A DNA stretch of 64,000 bases from Desulfovibrio aminophilus DSM 12254. Its GTDB lineage: Bacteria > Desulfobacterota > Desulfovibrionia > Desulfovibrionales > Desulfovibrionaceae. The stretch lies in the NCBI RefSeq assembly GCF_000422565.1, contig NZ_KE383876.1:254220-318219 (forward strand). The letters are read 5' to 3'. Shown one piece after another: positions 7,400 through 16,340 of the stretch (the stretch's first letter is position 1; every line of letters begins with the position of its first letter). The translations under genes were made by a program, and so were the position numbers. The notes beneath the pieces are model-generated. The model ran no database searches, was not told where the DNA came from, and was given only the letters and a program-made list of their open reading frames with translations.

Positions 7400-8338
7400 A
7401 TGGACGAGCAAACGCTGACCCACGCCGACCTGGCGCGGGGGGCCGGGGTCTCGGTCACGAGCATCAAGAGCTACCGGGCCAAGTTTCCGGGCTTCATCCC
7501 CGTGGCCTCCTGGACCAAACCCATCCGCTTCCAGCCCGAGGCCCTGCCCGTCTGCGCCCGCATCAGCGCCCTGTTCGCAGAGGGCCGCAGCGTGGCTCAG
7601 GTGCGGGCGGTCCTGGCCCGGGAGTTCCCGGAAAACGCCGCCGAACGCCCCGCCGAGGAGGTCCGCAACCCCTTCGCCGCCGGGATCAGCGAACGCTCGT
7701 TCCAGGAGTTCTTCCAGGCCGCCGGGAAGATGATGCAGGGCATGGCCGCCCTGGCCACGGCCCAGGCCCGCGCGGACCAGCGCCTCACGCGCCTGGAGCG
7801 GGCGCTGGAGGATCTGGCCTCGGTCCAGGCCCAGGGCGCGGAAGCCATGACCCGGCTGGCCGCCGAGATCGGGGAGTGGTCCGCCGGAACGGCCCGGCCG
7901 CGCAAGGTCGTGGCCGTGCGCGGAACCGAGGGCCGCACCGAAACCTATGCCTTCGAGGAGCGCGTCGAGCCCGCGCCGGAGTCCGCGCCCGCCCCCTCGG
8001 ACCTGCCGCCGGAGTCCCTGCTCGGCCTGCCCGTGGCCATCCGCACGGATCGCGGCGAGTTCCTGGGCGTGCCCGGCCGTCTCTCCCTGGCCGCCTTCGC
8101 CGCCGCGCTGGAGCGCCAGGCCGGAAGCCCGGCCGACTGGACCCGCGAGGACGAGTCCTTCGTCCTGACCCTGAATCTGGGCGGCGCGGTCCACGCCCTG
8201 CTCTTCAGCGCGGCCACCTCGCCCAGCGGCGTGGAGGTGGCCCTGCTGGCGGGCCTGGGGCTGGACGGCCGCGAGGCCACCCCGGCCTTCGTGCAGGAGT
8301 TCGTGCGACAGGTGCGGGAGCGGATGGACAGGGCCTAG
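7400..8338 (+). CDS. MerR-like helix-turn-helix protein of unknown role
   Basis: The 312-residue product begins with a MerR-type winged-helix region (about residues 8-60: LARGAGVSVTSIKSYRAKFPG, then RFQPEALPVCARISALFAEGRSVAQVRAVL). The middle, about 90-150, is Ala/Gln/Arg-rich and probably coiled coil (AQARADQRLTRLERALEDLA). The C-terminal part is not recognised and has a Gly/Leu-rich segment. The length is well above simple MerR proteins, so it may have a sensory or interaction domain. The ATG at 7400 is preferred over one at 7388 because GGAGG at 7390-7394 sits five bases before it. It is co-directional with the TSUP gene but 180 bases away; no target is evident. Confidence 0.65.
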   Translation: MDEQTLTHADLARGAGVSVTSIKSYRAKFPGFIPVASWTKPIRFQPEALPVCARISALFAEGRSVAQVRAVLAREFPENAAERPAEEVRNPFAAGISERSFQEFFQAAGKMMQGMAALATAQARADQRLTRLERALEDLASVQAQGAEAMTRLAAEIGEWSAGTARPRKVVAVRGTEGRTETYAFEERVEPAPESAPAPSDLPPESLLGLPVAIRTDRGEFLGVPGRLSLAAFAAALERQAGSPADWTREDESFVLTLNLGGAVHALLFSAATSPSGVEVALLAGLGLDGREATPAFVQEFVRQVRERMDRA

Positions 8339-8346
8339 GGCGTTCC

Positions 8347-9633
8347 CTACTTGCCCTTCTCGATCAGGGCGCTGAAGAAGAATTCGCCCAGCGGCGAGTC
8401 GTGCGGAGTGGTCCAGGTGCGCGCCACCCGGGCCTTGTCCGTGCGCTTGCGGAAGCCTTCCACCAACAGCTCGTTCTCGTCCGGGTTGAGCGTGCAGGTG
8501 ATCACGGCCATGAGCCCGCCGGGCCGCAGGCTTTCGTAGGAGGCGTCCAGAATGGCCGCCTGGAGCCGGGTCAGATCCCGGACGTCGCGCGGGCCGCGCT
8601 TCCACTTGATGTCCGGACGGCGCGACAGCACGCCCAGGCCCGAGCAGGGCAGATCCAGAAGCACGCTGCCCGGGGCGCGGCGCATCGGCGTGGGCAGGTC
8701 GGCGCGGGCCCGGAAGCAGGGCACCTCGGGCATGTCCCGGCGCAGCGCCTTGAGCCGCCCCTGGTGGATGTCCGAGGCGATGACGCTCTTGCCCAGCTCC
8801 AGGAGGTGCCGGGTCTTGTTGCCGCGCCCGGCGCAGGCGTCCAGCACGGGCTCGGGCCAGGCCCCGGGAGTCAGGACCGTGAGCGCGGCGCGGGCGGCGA
8901 AGCTCTGGCGCGTCACGTATTGCGCGGCCTCGGCGTCCAGGTCCAGTTCCGTGGCGGGCGGAAAGGCGAAGGCCCGGCCGTCGCGGGCCAGGAGGTCCGG
9001 GTCGTGCTCCAGGGCGCGGGACAGGTCGCGGCCCTGCCGCCCGTGTGAGACCACCAATCCCAGGGCCGGAGCCCGGGTCTGGGCCGCCAGGAAGCCTTCG
9101 GCGCGCTCCTGGCCGTAAGTTGAAAGCCAGAGCCGCACGATCCACTCCGGGCAGGAGTGCCAGCGGCAGAGAAAATCCACTTCGTCGGCCGCGCCCTGGC
9201 GGTAGAAGGCGGGTTCGCGCGGGGCCTCCCCCAGGTCCGAAACCCGGCGCAGCACCGCGTTGAACAGCCCCGACAGCCGCCCCTCGCCCTGGCCCTTGGC
9301 CCAGTCCACCGCCCAGGACACCGAGGCGTAGGCCGGAACCTTGTCCAGGAAAAGGATCTCGTAGGCCGCCAGGCCCAGCCCCAGGGCCAGGTTCTCGGGC
9401 ATGGCCCCGGGCTTGCCCAGGAAGCGCGAGAGCACGTGGTCCACCCGGCCCTTGAGCCGCAGATAGCCGTAGGCCAGTTCCGTGGCCAGGCCGACGTCGC
9501 GCGGGTCCAAACGCTGGGCGCTTAGCGAGGCGTCCAAGGCGGCCTGGATGTCCTGGCCGCGCCAGAGGCACTGGGAGAGCGCCCGCAGGGCGACGCCCCG
9601 GGCCGGGGGCAGGGGCTTGCCGGGCCTAGCCAT
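8347..9633 (-). CDS. rsmB: 16S rRNA m5C methyltransferase (RsmB/Sun family)
   Basis: A 428-residue SAM-dependent RNA cytosine-C5 methyltransferase. An N-terminal NusB-like helical domain (about 1-140) precedes the catalytic domain. SAM motif I reads DACAGRGNKTRHLLEL. The two catalytic cysteines are in LDLPCSGLGVLSRRPDIKW (motif IV) and TCTLNPDENE (motif VI). In the family the target is C967 of 16S rRNA; the exact position here is inferred. The start ATG overlaps the DUF116 stop by eight bases, with GGGAGAG before it. It is the last gene of the def-fmt-DUF116-rsmB unit. The E. coli def-fmt-rsmB operon has the same logic. Confidence 0.9.
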   Translation of the reverse strand: MARPGKPLPPARGVALRALSQCLWRGQDIQAALDASLSAQRLDPRDVGLATELAYGYLRLKGRVDHVLSRFLGKPGAMPENLALGLGLAAYEILFLDKVPAYASVSWAVDWAKGQGEGRLSGLFNAVLRRVSDLGEAPREPAFYRQGAADEVDFLCRWHSCPEWIVRLWLSTYGQERAEGFLAAQTRAPALGLVVSHGRQGRDLSRALEHDPDLLARDGRAFAFPPATELDLDAEAAQYVTRQSFAARAALTVLTPGAWPEPVLDACAGRGNKTRHLLELGKSVIASDIHQGRLKALRRDMPEVPCFRARADLPTPMRRAPGSVLLDLPCSGLGVLSRRPDIKWKRGPRDVRDLTRLQAAILDASYESLRPGGLMAVITCTLNPDENELLVEGFRKRTDKARVARTWTTPHDSPLGEFFFSALIEKGK

Positions 9634-10549
9634 GCATCTCTCCCTTGGCGGCTTCGGCGGCTTCGCCGCTTCCCGAACGAGCAGCGTCCGATTTCACGTT
9701 TCCGCCGCCTTTCCGCGCCCGGGCGGCGTCCAAGTCGTTGGCCTCGCCGCTGCCCTGGGCCGTGCCTCCGCCCTTCTTCCGACCCTCGCGGTACTCCGGG
9801 GCCAGGAAGCGCGCCAAGGCCTCCTCCAGCCGCTCCATGGACACGCGGGTGTCCAGGCAGGGGCCGTTGGGCCGTTCGTTGAGCACGCCGAAGACCGGCA
9901 GGGGATAGGTGTCCTGGATGCCGGAGGCCAGATCGCGGTCGCAGGCCACGGCCACGATGAGCCGGGGCCGCTTCTGGACCACGATGCGCCGGGCGATGGT
10001 CCCGCCCGTGGCGATGGCCAGATGCACGCCGTACTTCTCGTGCAGGCCGAGCAGGTCGTTGATCGGGCACTTGCCGCAGCGCTTGCAGTTGAAGATGTCG
10101 TAGGTCAGGCGCATCTCGCAGCGGCTGTTCTGGAGGCAATGGGGCATGAGCAGGAGGATCTCCTCCGGCCGGTAGACTCCGGCCTCGGAGAGCACCAGCT
10201 CGTTGTTCACCTTGACGAAGGAATGCCGGATGTCCTCCTTGGGGATGCCGAACAGACGGCCCAGGAGGGTGATGAGCGGCAGGTAGAGCTTGATGGTCAC
10301 GCCCCGAAAGCGGCGGGCGAAGGGGAAGGAGCGTTTGAGCACGAGATTGAGCAGCAGCCCGGCCCCGGACCAGCAGACCAGGAGCACCAGGACGGCCACG
10401 ATCAGGCCCCAGCCCCAGGGCGCCAGGGGATGGATCGCTGCCAGACCCACGTAAGGCACCCACCAGAGCAGGACGAGCATGGCGCAGACGAGCAGGCAGG
10501 TTCCCAGGATCAGGCCCACGAACAGCCGTTTGCGCGCGTCATGTTCCAT
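9626..10549 (-). CDS. DUF116 family membrane-anchored protein
   Basis: A 307-residue protein with two hydrophobic segments near residues 9-30 and 46-70, then a cytosolic DUF116 domain. The domain has the family's cysteine pattern: CLQNSRCEMR, then CKRCGKCP about 15 residues later, followed by GVHLAIATGGTIARR and AVACDRDLASGI. The cysteines suggest metal or iron-sulfur binding, but the biochemical function is unknown. The C-terminal 50 residues are low complexity (Gly/Ala/Lys-rich). It sits between fmt and rsmB, in a conserved translation-maturation setting for this group, which hints at a link to RNA or initiator-Met processing. That link is inference only. Confidence 0.85.
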   Translation of the reverse strand: MEHDARKRLFVGLILGTCLLVCAMLVLLWWVPYVGLAAIHPLAPWGWGLIVAVLVLLVCWSGAGLLLNLVLKRSFPFARRFRGVTIKLYLPLITLLGRLFGIPKEDIRHSFVKVNNELVLSEAGVYRPEEILLLMPHCLQNSRCEMRLTYDIFNCKRCGKCPINDLLGLHEKYGVHLAIATGGTIARRIVVQKRPRLIVAVACDRDLASGIQDTYPLPVFGVLNERPNGPCLDTRVSMERLEEALARFLAPEYREGRKKGGGTAQGSGEANDLDAARARKGGGNVKSDAARSGSGEAAEAAKGEMHG

Positions 10550-10624
10550 GCGTTTCTCTGGCGTTCCGTCGCGCCGGGCGGCCGGAGGCGACGGTCGTGT
10601 TCGGGATGGGCGTCGTCCGGTCGT

Positions 10625-11563
10625 TCAGCAGTTCTTCTTCAGATAGCCGCAGGCGAAGGCGGAGGCCGAAAGGGCCTTCCTGCCCTCGGGCTGCACGGAG
10701 GGAGTCAGGTAGAGGCGGTCCGCAGTCTGAATGGCGATGTGGCCGTCCATCTCGCCCAGGATCGTTCCGGGCTCGGCCTTGTGCTCCGACTCCGGTCCTA
10801 TTTTTCCCGGGGTCAGGGTCAGGCGCAAGTGTTTTTTGTCGTCCGGCGACCATTGGAAGAAGGCTCCGGGCCAGGGATGCATGGCCCGCGCGCGATTGTG
10901 GATTTCCTGGGCCGGGCGGTTCCAGTCGATGAGCCCCTCGTCCTTGGAGAGCTTGGGGGCGTATGTGGCCAGGGAATCGTCCTGGGGCACCACGGCCAGC
11001 CGCCCGTCGCGCAGCCGCTCCAGGGCCTCCACCAGAAGCAGCCCGCCCATCTCGGCCAGCTGGTCGTGGACCTGTCCGGCGTGCTCGTCCCCGCCCATGC
11101 GCAGGGCGCGCTGGAGCAGGATGGGCCCGGAGTCCAGGCCCTTCTCCATGCGCATGATGGAGATGCCGGTGACGGTCTCGCCGTCCAGGATGCAGCGCTG
11201 GATCGGGGCCGCGCCCCGGTACTTGGGCAGCAGGGAGGCGTGGACGTTCACCGGCATGAGCGCGGGGACGTCCAGCACGGCCTGGGGCAGAATCAGGCCG
11301 TAGGCGGCCACAGCCAGCACGTCGGGCTCCAGGGCCCTGAGCGCCTCCACCTCGGCCGGGTCTTTGAAATTCAGGGGCTGGCGCACGTCCAGGCCGTGTT
11401 CCAGGGCCAGGGCCTTCACCGGCGACGGCTTGCAGGAGAGCCCCCGGCCGCAGGGCCGGTCGGGCTGGGTGTAGGCCGCGAGAACCTCGCCGCCCTCCCA
11501 GGCCAGCAGATGCTTCAGGATCACGGCCGCGAAATCCGGCGTGCCCATGTAGACGATCTTCAC
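10625..11563 (-). CDS. fmt: Methionyl-tRNA formyltransferase
   Basis: Formylates the amino group of Met-tRNAfMet using 10-formyltetrahydrofolate, preparing the initiator tRNA. The 312-residue product begins KIVYMGTPDFAAVILKHLL and carries the family signature NVHASLLPKYRGAAPIQ, with the catalytic Asn/His region. The C-terminal OB-like domain that binds tRNA occupies about residues 205-312. The start is GTG at 11563, overlapping the def stop as GTGA; the frame remains open upstream, but that would run through def. The overlap indicates translational coupling with the deformylase that removes the same formyl group. Confidence 0.96.
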   Translation of the reverse strand: MKIVYMGTPDFAAVILKHLLAWEGGEVLAAYTQPDRPCGRGLSCKPSPVKALALEHGLDVRQPLNFKDPAEVEALRALEPDVLAVAAYGLILPQAVLDVPALMPVNVHASLLPKYRGAAPIQRCILDGETVTGISIMRMEKGLDSGPILLQRALRMGGDEHAGQVHDQLAEMGGLLLVEALERLRDGRLAVVPQDDSLATYAPKLSKDEGLIDWNRPAQEIHNRARAMHPWPGAFFQWSPDDKKHLRLTLTPGKIGPESEHKAEPGTILGEMDGHIAIQTADRLYLTPSVQPEGRKALSASAFACGYLKKNC

Positions 11564-12078
11564 GCCTGCGCCTGTTCCCGGTTCTTGCGCCACTTGGCGA
11601 TCTTCTTGTCGTAGAGGGCGCGCTTGAGCCGTCCGGCGTGGTCCACGATGGTCACGCCGTCGAGGTGGTCGATCTCGTGCTGGAGGATCACGGCCAGCAG
11701 GCCCTCGGCCCGGATGCGGACATCCTGGCCGTTCTCGTCCTGGGCCTTGACCGTGACGGTCTCCTTGCGCTTGATCTTGGTGCTGAAGGCGGGCACGGAG
11801 AGGCAGGACTCCTCGGACTCCTTCACCCCCTCGCCCTCCACGATCTCGGGATTGACCAGGATGCGCAGGGCCTTGCGCTCCTTGGGCCCGGTGTCGTCCA
11901 CGGTGATGAGCCGGATGCCCTCGCCGATCTGGGGCGCGGCCAGGCCCACGCCGTCCTTCTCGTACATGGTTTCGACCATGTGGCCGATGAGTTCGCGCAG
12001 CTCGGGCGTGATCTCCGCCACCCGGGCGCACTTCTCGCCCAGGCGCGGGTCGGGGTATTTGACGATCTCCAACAGCAT
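11560..12078 (-). CDS. def: Peptide deformylase
   Basis: Removes the N-formyl group from nascent proteins. The 172-residue metalloenzyme shows all three motifs: GVGLAAPQIG, EESCLSVP (a variant of EGCLS with Ser for Gly, keeping the metal-binding Cys) and LQHEIDHLDG, with the HExxH zinc/iron ligands. The C-terminal helix ends KIAKWRKNREQAQA. The ATG at 12078 begins MLLEIVKYPDPRLGEKC, the usual N-terminus. It is the first gene of def-fmt-DUF116-rsmB, and its upstream region (12079-12214) contains a strong hairpin. Confidence 0.97.
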   Translation of the reverse strand: MLLEIVKYPDPRLGEKCARVAEITPELRELIGHMVETMYEKDGVGLAAPQIGEGIRLITVDDTGPKERKALRILVNPEIVEGEGVKESEESCLSVPAFSTKIKRKETVTVKAQDENGQDVRIRAEGLLAVILQHEIDHLDGVTIVDHAGRLKRALYDKKIAKWRKNREQAQA

Positions 12079-12110
12079 AGGCAGTTCCTCTCAAAAGGCC
12101 GCCGTGGCGT

Positions 12111-12159
12111 GGATTTCCAGGACGGACGAGCCGCAGGCTCGCCTCCGGCCTGGAAATCC
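12111..12159. repeat. Strong inverted repeat in the aspS-def gap
   Basis: GGATTTCCAGG (12111-12121) pairs perfectly with CCTGGAAATCC (12149-12159), enclosing a second stem CGAGCC/GGCTCG (12127-12141). It lies 33 bases upstream of def on the transcribed strand. It could be a leader structure or a processing site; there is no U-tract to make it a terminator. Confidence 0.6.
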
Positions 12160-12171
12160 GCGACACTGATG

Positions 12172-12212
12172 CCGGGGTCCGGGGGGCGCCGGCCCCCCGG
12201 CCGCCGGAGGCC
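12172..12212. repeat. Dispersed hairpin repeat, copy 2 (after aspS)
   Basis: Directly after the aspS stop, read on the minus strand, the sequence starts GCCTCCGGCGGCC, forms a GGGGGGCC/GGCGCCCCCC hairpin and ends CGGACCCC. It resembles copy 3 after topA (same GCCTCCGGCGGCC start) and shares the GGACCCC tail with copies 1 and 4. Confidence 0.65.
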
Positions 12213-12214
12213 TT

Positions 12215-14068
12215 TCAGTCTTTCTTCTCTTCCTGCTTCTCGTCCTTCTTCTCGGCCACGTCCTCGCGAATGCGGATGCCCAGTTCGCGCAGCTGCTTGG
12301 GGGCCACGACGTTGGGCGCCTCGGTCATCAGGCAGGTGGCCTTCTGGGTCTTGGGGAAGGCGATCACGTCGCGGATGGACTTGGCCCCGGTGAGGATCAT
12401 GATAAGTCGGTCCAGGCCGAAGGCAATGCCGCCGTGGGGCGGCGCGCCGAACTTCATGGCGTCCAGGAGGAAGCCGAACTTGGCCTGGGCCTCTTCCGGG
12501 CCGATGCCCAGGACGTTGAACATGGCCTGCTGGAGCTCGGCGGTGTGGATGCGGATGGAGCCGCCGCCCACCTCGTAGCCGTTGAGCACGAGGTCGTAGG
12601 CCCGGGACAGGGCGTTGCCCGGGTCCGAGGCCAGCAGGTCCATCTGGCCGGGCTGGGGCGAGGTGAAGGGATGGTGGCGGGCCACCCAGCGCTTCTCCTC
12701 GGGGTCGAACTCCAGGAGCGGGAAGTCGGTGACCCAGAGCGGGGCGAAGCTGCCCTCGGGCACGAGCCCGGCGGCCTCGGCGATGCGCACGCGCAGGTTG
12801 CCCAGGGAGGCGTTGACCACGTCCGGGGCCGCGGCCTGGAAGAAAACGATGTCCCCGACCTCAAGGCCCAGGCGCTCGGTGAGCCCGGCGCGCTCGGCCT
12901 CGGAGAGGAACTTGGCGATGGGCGACTGCCACTCGCCCTCCTTGATCTTGATCCAGGCCAGGCCCTGGGCCCCGTATATCTTCACGAACTCGGTGTGCTC
13001 GTCGATCTCCTTGCGGGTCATCTCGCCGCCGCCGGACACGCGCAGGGCCTTGACCAGCGGGGCCTTGGCGAAGAGCTTGAACTCCGAGCCGCGCACGATG
13101 TCCGTGCATTCCACGAGCTTCAGGCCGTAGCGCACGTCCGGCTTGTCCAGGCCGTAGTCCCGCATGGCCTCGTGCCAGGTCATGCGCGGGAAGGGGTCGG
13201 GCAGGCTCTGGCCCAGGGTGTCGGCGAACACGGCGCGGACCATGTTCTCGGCCAGGCCCATGACCATGGCCTCGTCCGCGAAGCTCATCTCGATGTCGAT
13301 CTGGGTGAACTCGGGCTGGCGGTCGGCGCGCAGGTCCTCGTCGCGGAAGCACTTCACGATCTGGTAGTAGCGCTCCATGCCCGAGACCATGAGCAGCTGC
13401 TTGAACAGCTGGGGGGACTGGGGCAGGGCGTAGAAGCTGCCCTGGTTCAGGCGGCTGGGCACCAGGAAGTCGCGCGCGCCCTCGGGCGTGGACTTGGTCA
13501 GCACCGGGGTCTCGATCTCCAGGAAGCCGTTGGCGTCCAGGAAGCGGCGCACGCTCTGGGCGGCCTTGTGGCGCAGCACGAAGTTGCGGGCCAGCTTCGG
13601 ACGGCGCAGGTCCAGGTAGCGGTGCTTGAGCCGGAGCATCTCCGAGGTGTCCACGCGGTCCTCGATGGGGAAGGGCGGGGTCTCGGAGGTGTTCAGCAGC
13701 TTCCACTCCCGGGCCACGATCTCCACCGCGCCGGTGGTCAGGTTCGGGTTGCTCATGCCCTCGGGCCGGGCGCGGACCACGCCCTTGAGGGCCACCACGT
13801 ACTCCACGCGCAGGGCGTGGGCCCGCTCGTGGGCGTCGGGGTGCTCGGGGCTGAACACGCACTGGGTCAGGCCCTCGCGGTCGCGCAGGTCGATGAAGAT
13901 GAGCCCGCCGTGGTCGCGGCGGAACTGCACCCAGCCCATGAGGCAGACCTCGGCCCCGATGTCGGCGGCCGTGAGCGCGTTGCAGTGGTGCGTGCGCCGC
14001 CAGCCCGCCAGATCCTCGATGACCCGGTACTCGTCGTAGGAGCGTTCTTCCTGGATGGGTTCGGACAT
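12215..14068 (-). CDS. aspS: Aspartyl-tRNA synthetase, probably non-discriminating (Asp/Asn)
   Basis: Charges tRNA with aspartate. The 617-residue bacterial-type class II enzyme has an N-terminal OB anticodon domain, motif 2 ([19 protein letters not shown]), the GAD insertion and motif 3 ([13 protein letters not shown]). In the anticodon domain, His53 (FRRDHGG) and Gly104 (RPEGMSN) match the residues that mark AspRS enzymes able to charge both tRNAAsp and tRNAAsn. That would imply GatCAB-dependent Asn-tRNA formation. The C-terminus ends in a Lys/Glu/Asp tail that looks disordered. The ATG at 14068 has GAGGAAAC before it. It is 22 bases downstream of hisS and presumably co-transcribed with it. 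Confidence 0.96.
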   Translation of the reverse strand: MSEPIQEERSYDEYRVIEDLAGWRRTHHCNALTAADIGAEVCLMGWVQFRRDHGGLIFIDLRDREGLTQCVFSPEHPDAHERAHALRVEYVVALKGVVRARPEGMSNPNLTTGAVEIVAREWKLLNTSETPPFPIEDRVDTSEMLRLKHRYLDLRRPKLARNFVLRHKAAQSVRRFLDANGFLEIETPVLTKSTPEGARDFLVPSRLNQGSFYALPQSPQLFKQLLMVSGMERYYQIVKCFRDEDLRADRQPEFTQIDIEMSFADEAMVMGLAENMVRAVFADTLGQSLPDPFPRMTWHEAMRDYGLDKPDVRYGLKLVECTDIVRGSEFKLFAKAPLVKALRVSGGGEMTRKEIDEHTEFVKIYGAQGLAWIKIKEGEWQSPIAKFLSEAERAGLTERLGLEVGDIVFFQAAAPDVVNASLGNLRVRIAEAAGLVPEGSFAPLWVTDFPLLEFDPEEKRWVARHHPFTSPQPGQMDLLASDPGNALSRAYDLVLNGYEVGGGSIRIHTAELQQAMFNVLGIGPEEAQAKFGFLLDAMKFGAPPHGGIAFGLDRLIMILTGAKSIRDVIAFPKTQKATCLMTEAPNVVAPKQLRELGIRIREDVAEKKDEKQEEKKD

Positions 14069-14090
14069 ATGTTTCCTCGCGATCGCGGTG

Positions 14091-15386
14091 TTATTCCTCG
14101 GTTCGTTCCGGCAGGGCCGCCGAGAGCAGGGCTTCCAGGCCGGACACGGCGACCATGGCCAGCAGGCGTTCACGGGGCACGTGACGCTGGTCGGCCGCGC
14201 CGCCCATGTCCTTGATGAGCACGAGCCCCTTGTCGAACTCCTCGCCGCCGACCACCAGGGCCATGCGCGCGCCGGACTTGTTGGCCCGCCGCAACTGGCT
14301 CTTCAGGCTGCCCGGGGCGTAGGCCACCTCGCCGGAGAGCCCGCGTTCGCGCAGGCCCTGGGCCAGAATCAGGCACTGGTTCACGGCCCGCTCGTCGAGC
14401 ACGGCCAAATGGAAGTCCGGCCGGGACTCGGGGCAGTGCTCCAGGAGCATGGCCAGGCGCTCCATGCCGCAGGCGAAGCCCACGCCCGGAACGTCCGGGC
14501 CGCCCAGGGAGCCCACCAGACCGTCGTAGCGGCCGCCCCCGGCCACGGCCGTCTGGGAGCCGATCTCGCCGGAGGTGATCTCGAAGGCCGTGCGCTGGTA
14601 GTAGTCCAGGCCGCGCACCAGCCGGGGATTCAGGGTGTAGGCCACCCGCGCGGCGTCCAGCAGGGCCTTCACGGTGTCGAAGTGCTCCCGGCAGTGGCCG
14701 CAGACGTGGTCCGTGATGTGCGGGGCGTCCTTGGTCAGCTCCCCGCACCCCGGCACCTTGCAGTCCAGCACGCGCAGGGGGTTGGTCTCCACCCGGCGGC
14801 GGCAGTCCTCGCACAGCTTTTCCCGGTCCAGACCGGCGAAGAAGGCCGTCAGGGCCTGGCGGAACATGGGACGGCACTCGCGACAGCCCAGGGTGTTCAG
14901 CTCCACGGAAAGCCGGGTGAGCCCGATGTCCGTGAGGAACGTCCGCAGCATGAGGATCAGCTCGGCGTCGGCCTGGGGCTCGTTCGCCCCGAGAATCTCG
15001 GCGTTGATCTGGTGGAACTGGCGCTGGCGGCCCTTCTGCGGCCGCTCGTAGCGGAACATGGGGCCGGTGGTGAAATATTTCCGCACCTGGCCGGGCTGCC
15101 AGTCCCCGCCCTCGATGAAGGCCCGCATGACCCCGGCCGTGGCTTCGGGCCGCAGGGTCAGCAGGCGGCCCTTGCGATCCGGGAAGGTGAACATCTCCTT
15201 GCCCACCACGTCGGTGTCCTCGCCGATGGACTTGGCGAAAAGTTCGGTGTGTTCGAGCAGCGGCGTGCGCAGTTCGCCGAAGCCGTAGCGGCCGAAGATC
15301 TCCCGGGCCCGGGATTCCAAAAACGTGAACTTGGCCGCCTCTTCCGGGAAAAGGTCAGCGAACCCTTTGATTTTCTGGATTTTCAT
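14091..15386 (-). CDS. hisS: Histidyl-tRNA synthetase
   Basis: A class II aminoacyl-tRNA synthetase, 431 residues, the normal length. It begins [15 protein letters not shown]. Motif 2 is [16 protein letters not shown]. The histidine-specific motif is [15 protein letters not shown], and motif 3 contains [15 protein letters not shown]. The C-terminal anticodon-binding domain runs from about residue 325 ([14 protein letters not shown]). A cysteine-rich segment near residues 172-235 ([23 protein letters not shown]) could bind zinc, as seen in some HisRS. It is the first gene of hisS-aspS; its leader at 15387-15480 shows no recognised riboswitch. Confidence 0.96.
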   Translation of the reverse strand: MKIQKIKGFADLFPEEAAKFTFLESRAREIFGRYGFGELRTPLLEHTELFAKSIGEDTDVVGKEMFTFPDRKGRLLTLRPEATAGVMRAFIEGGDWQPGQVRKYFTTGPMFRYERPQKGRQRQFHQINAEILGANEPQADAELILMLRTFLTDIGLTRLSVELNTLGCRECRPMFRQALTAFFAGLDREKLCEDCRRRVETNPLRVLDCKVPGCGELTKDAPHITDHVCGHCREHFDTVKALLDAARVAYTLNPRLVRGLDYYQRTAFEITSGEIGSQTAVAGGGRYDGLVGSLGGPDVPGVGFACGMERLAMLLEHCPESRPDFHLAVLDERAVNQCLILAQGLRERGLSGEVAYAPGSLKSQLRRANKSGARMALVVGGEEFDKGLVLIKDMGGAADQRHVPRERLLAMVAVSGLEALLSAALPERTEE

Positions 15387-15728
15387 GATGTGACCGAAAG
15401 CCCCTCTCGCAACGCCGGTTATTGCCGGAGATTCCCGGCCGGTGCAAACGAAATCCGTTAGTCCAGGAAGGGGCGACTTGTCAAAACGGGCATCGCCCGC
15501 TCCCCGAAAAATCAGGGAAAACCTTTCCGCCGAATCTGGACATCCACGGGAAAAACGCTACCACTGGGCCTTCGGGGGGCTTCGCCCCGTTTCAGAAAGG
15601 CATGAGAAGGCTTTCGCCGTTCCATGAACCGGCGAAGCCGGGGGGGCTTCGCCCCGTTTCAGATAAGGCCAAGAGGGGATTTGTCCCCGTTTTGCGGAAA
15701 AAACAAAGAGCCCGGGGCAGGAACCGAC
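15387..15728. other. Long intergenic region between divergent hisS and the flavoprotein gene
   Basis: There is no convincing gene in these 342 bases; a 115-codon open frame has no ribosome site and unlikely composition. The right half holds two identical 23-base copies (15574-15596 and 15641-15663). Each copy contains a GGGG-CTTCG-CCCC mini-hairpin and ends in CCCCGTTTCAGA. Between them, TTCGCCG and CGGCGAA form an inverted repeat. GGGGA-TTTG-TCCCC at about 15675-15688 is another small hairpin. The hisS promoter should lie in the left part but is not evident. Confidence 0.6.
15574..15663. repeat. Pair of identical 23-bp direct repeats
   Basis: The same 23 bases, starting with six G and ending TTTCAGA, occur at 15574-15596 and 15641-15663, 67 bases apart in the same orientation. 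Each can fold into a small GC hairpin with a CTTCG centre. The function is unknown; they may be terminator-like repeats. Confidence 0.8.
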
Positions 15729-16253
15729 ATGGACCACCCGTTGCGTCGCGCCAAACGGAAACTCGATGACGAGACGGCCTTCGCCGTCCTCCGCCGCTGC
15801 ACCTGGGGATTCCTCTCCCTGGTCGGCCCGGACGGCGACCCATACGGCGTGCCGATCAATCACGTCCTGCTGGAGGAAGGCGGCAGAAAACGCCTCCTGT
15901 TCCACTGCGCCCGCGAGGGCCGCAAGATCGACTGCCTGAAACACCGGCCCAGGGCTTTCTTCGTGGCCGTGGAAAACCCGGAGACCCTGCCGGACAAGTT
16001 CAGCACCGCCTACGCCAGCGCCATGGTCTCCGGCCCGGTGGAGATCGTGGACGACCCGGACGAGAAACGGGCCCTGCTCACGGCCTTCGTGCGCGGGCTG
16101 GCCCCCGCGTTCCAGGAGCGCGGCCGCAAACACATCGAACACCGTCTGCGCGACTGCCTCGTCCTCACCCTGGAGATCGAACACGTCTGCGGCAAGGGAC
16201 GCAAAGAAGAGGAGCCCTACGCCCTCGCCCACCTCGGCTTCGCCGTGTCATAA
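15729..16253 (+). CDS. NimA-like pyridoxamine 5'-phosphate oxidase family flavoprotein
   Basis: A 174-residue FMN-binding split-barrel protein. It begins MDHPLRRAKRKLDDETAFAV. The body has the first barrel strands WGFLSLVGPDGDPYGVPIN, the NimA-type stretch HCAREGRKIDCLKHRPRAFF, and the SAMVSGPVEIVDD strand. Related proteins reduce nitro groups or other small substrates with FMN; some confer nitroimidazole resistance, but most are untested, so only the fold is assigned. AGGA at 15719-15722 precedes the ATG at 15729. It stands 87 bases before a tautomerase gene on the same strand. Confidence 0.8.
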   Translation: MDHPLRRAKRKLDDETAFAVLRRCTWGFLSLVGPDGDPYGVPINHVLLEEGGRKRLLFHCAREGRKIDCLKHRPRAFFVAVENPETLPDKFSTAYASAMVSGPVEIVDDPDEKRALLTAFVRGLAPAFQERGRKHIEHRLRDCLVLTLEIEHVCGKGRKEEEPYALAHLGFAVS

Positions 16254-16340
16254 AAAGACGAAGAGGGGTTCAGCTTATTTCATGAAGCGCGGAAGCAGTC
16301 CGCGCGCGTTCAACACCGGCCCGGCCGGGGAGGGTTTCCA

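Noticed and set aside
15422..15769. A 115-codon frame in the hisS-flavoprotein gap
   Set aside because: No ribosome site; the frame runs over duplicated hairpins and into the flavoprotein gene. It is likely noncoding.
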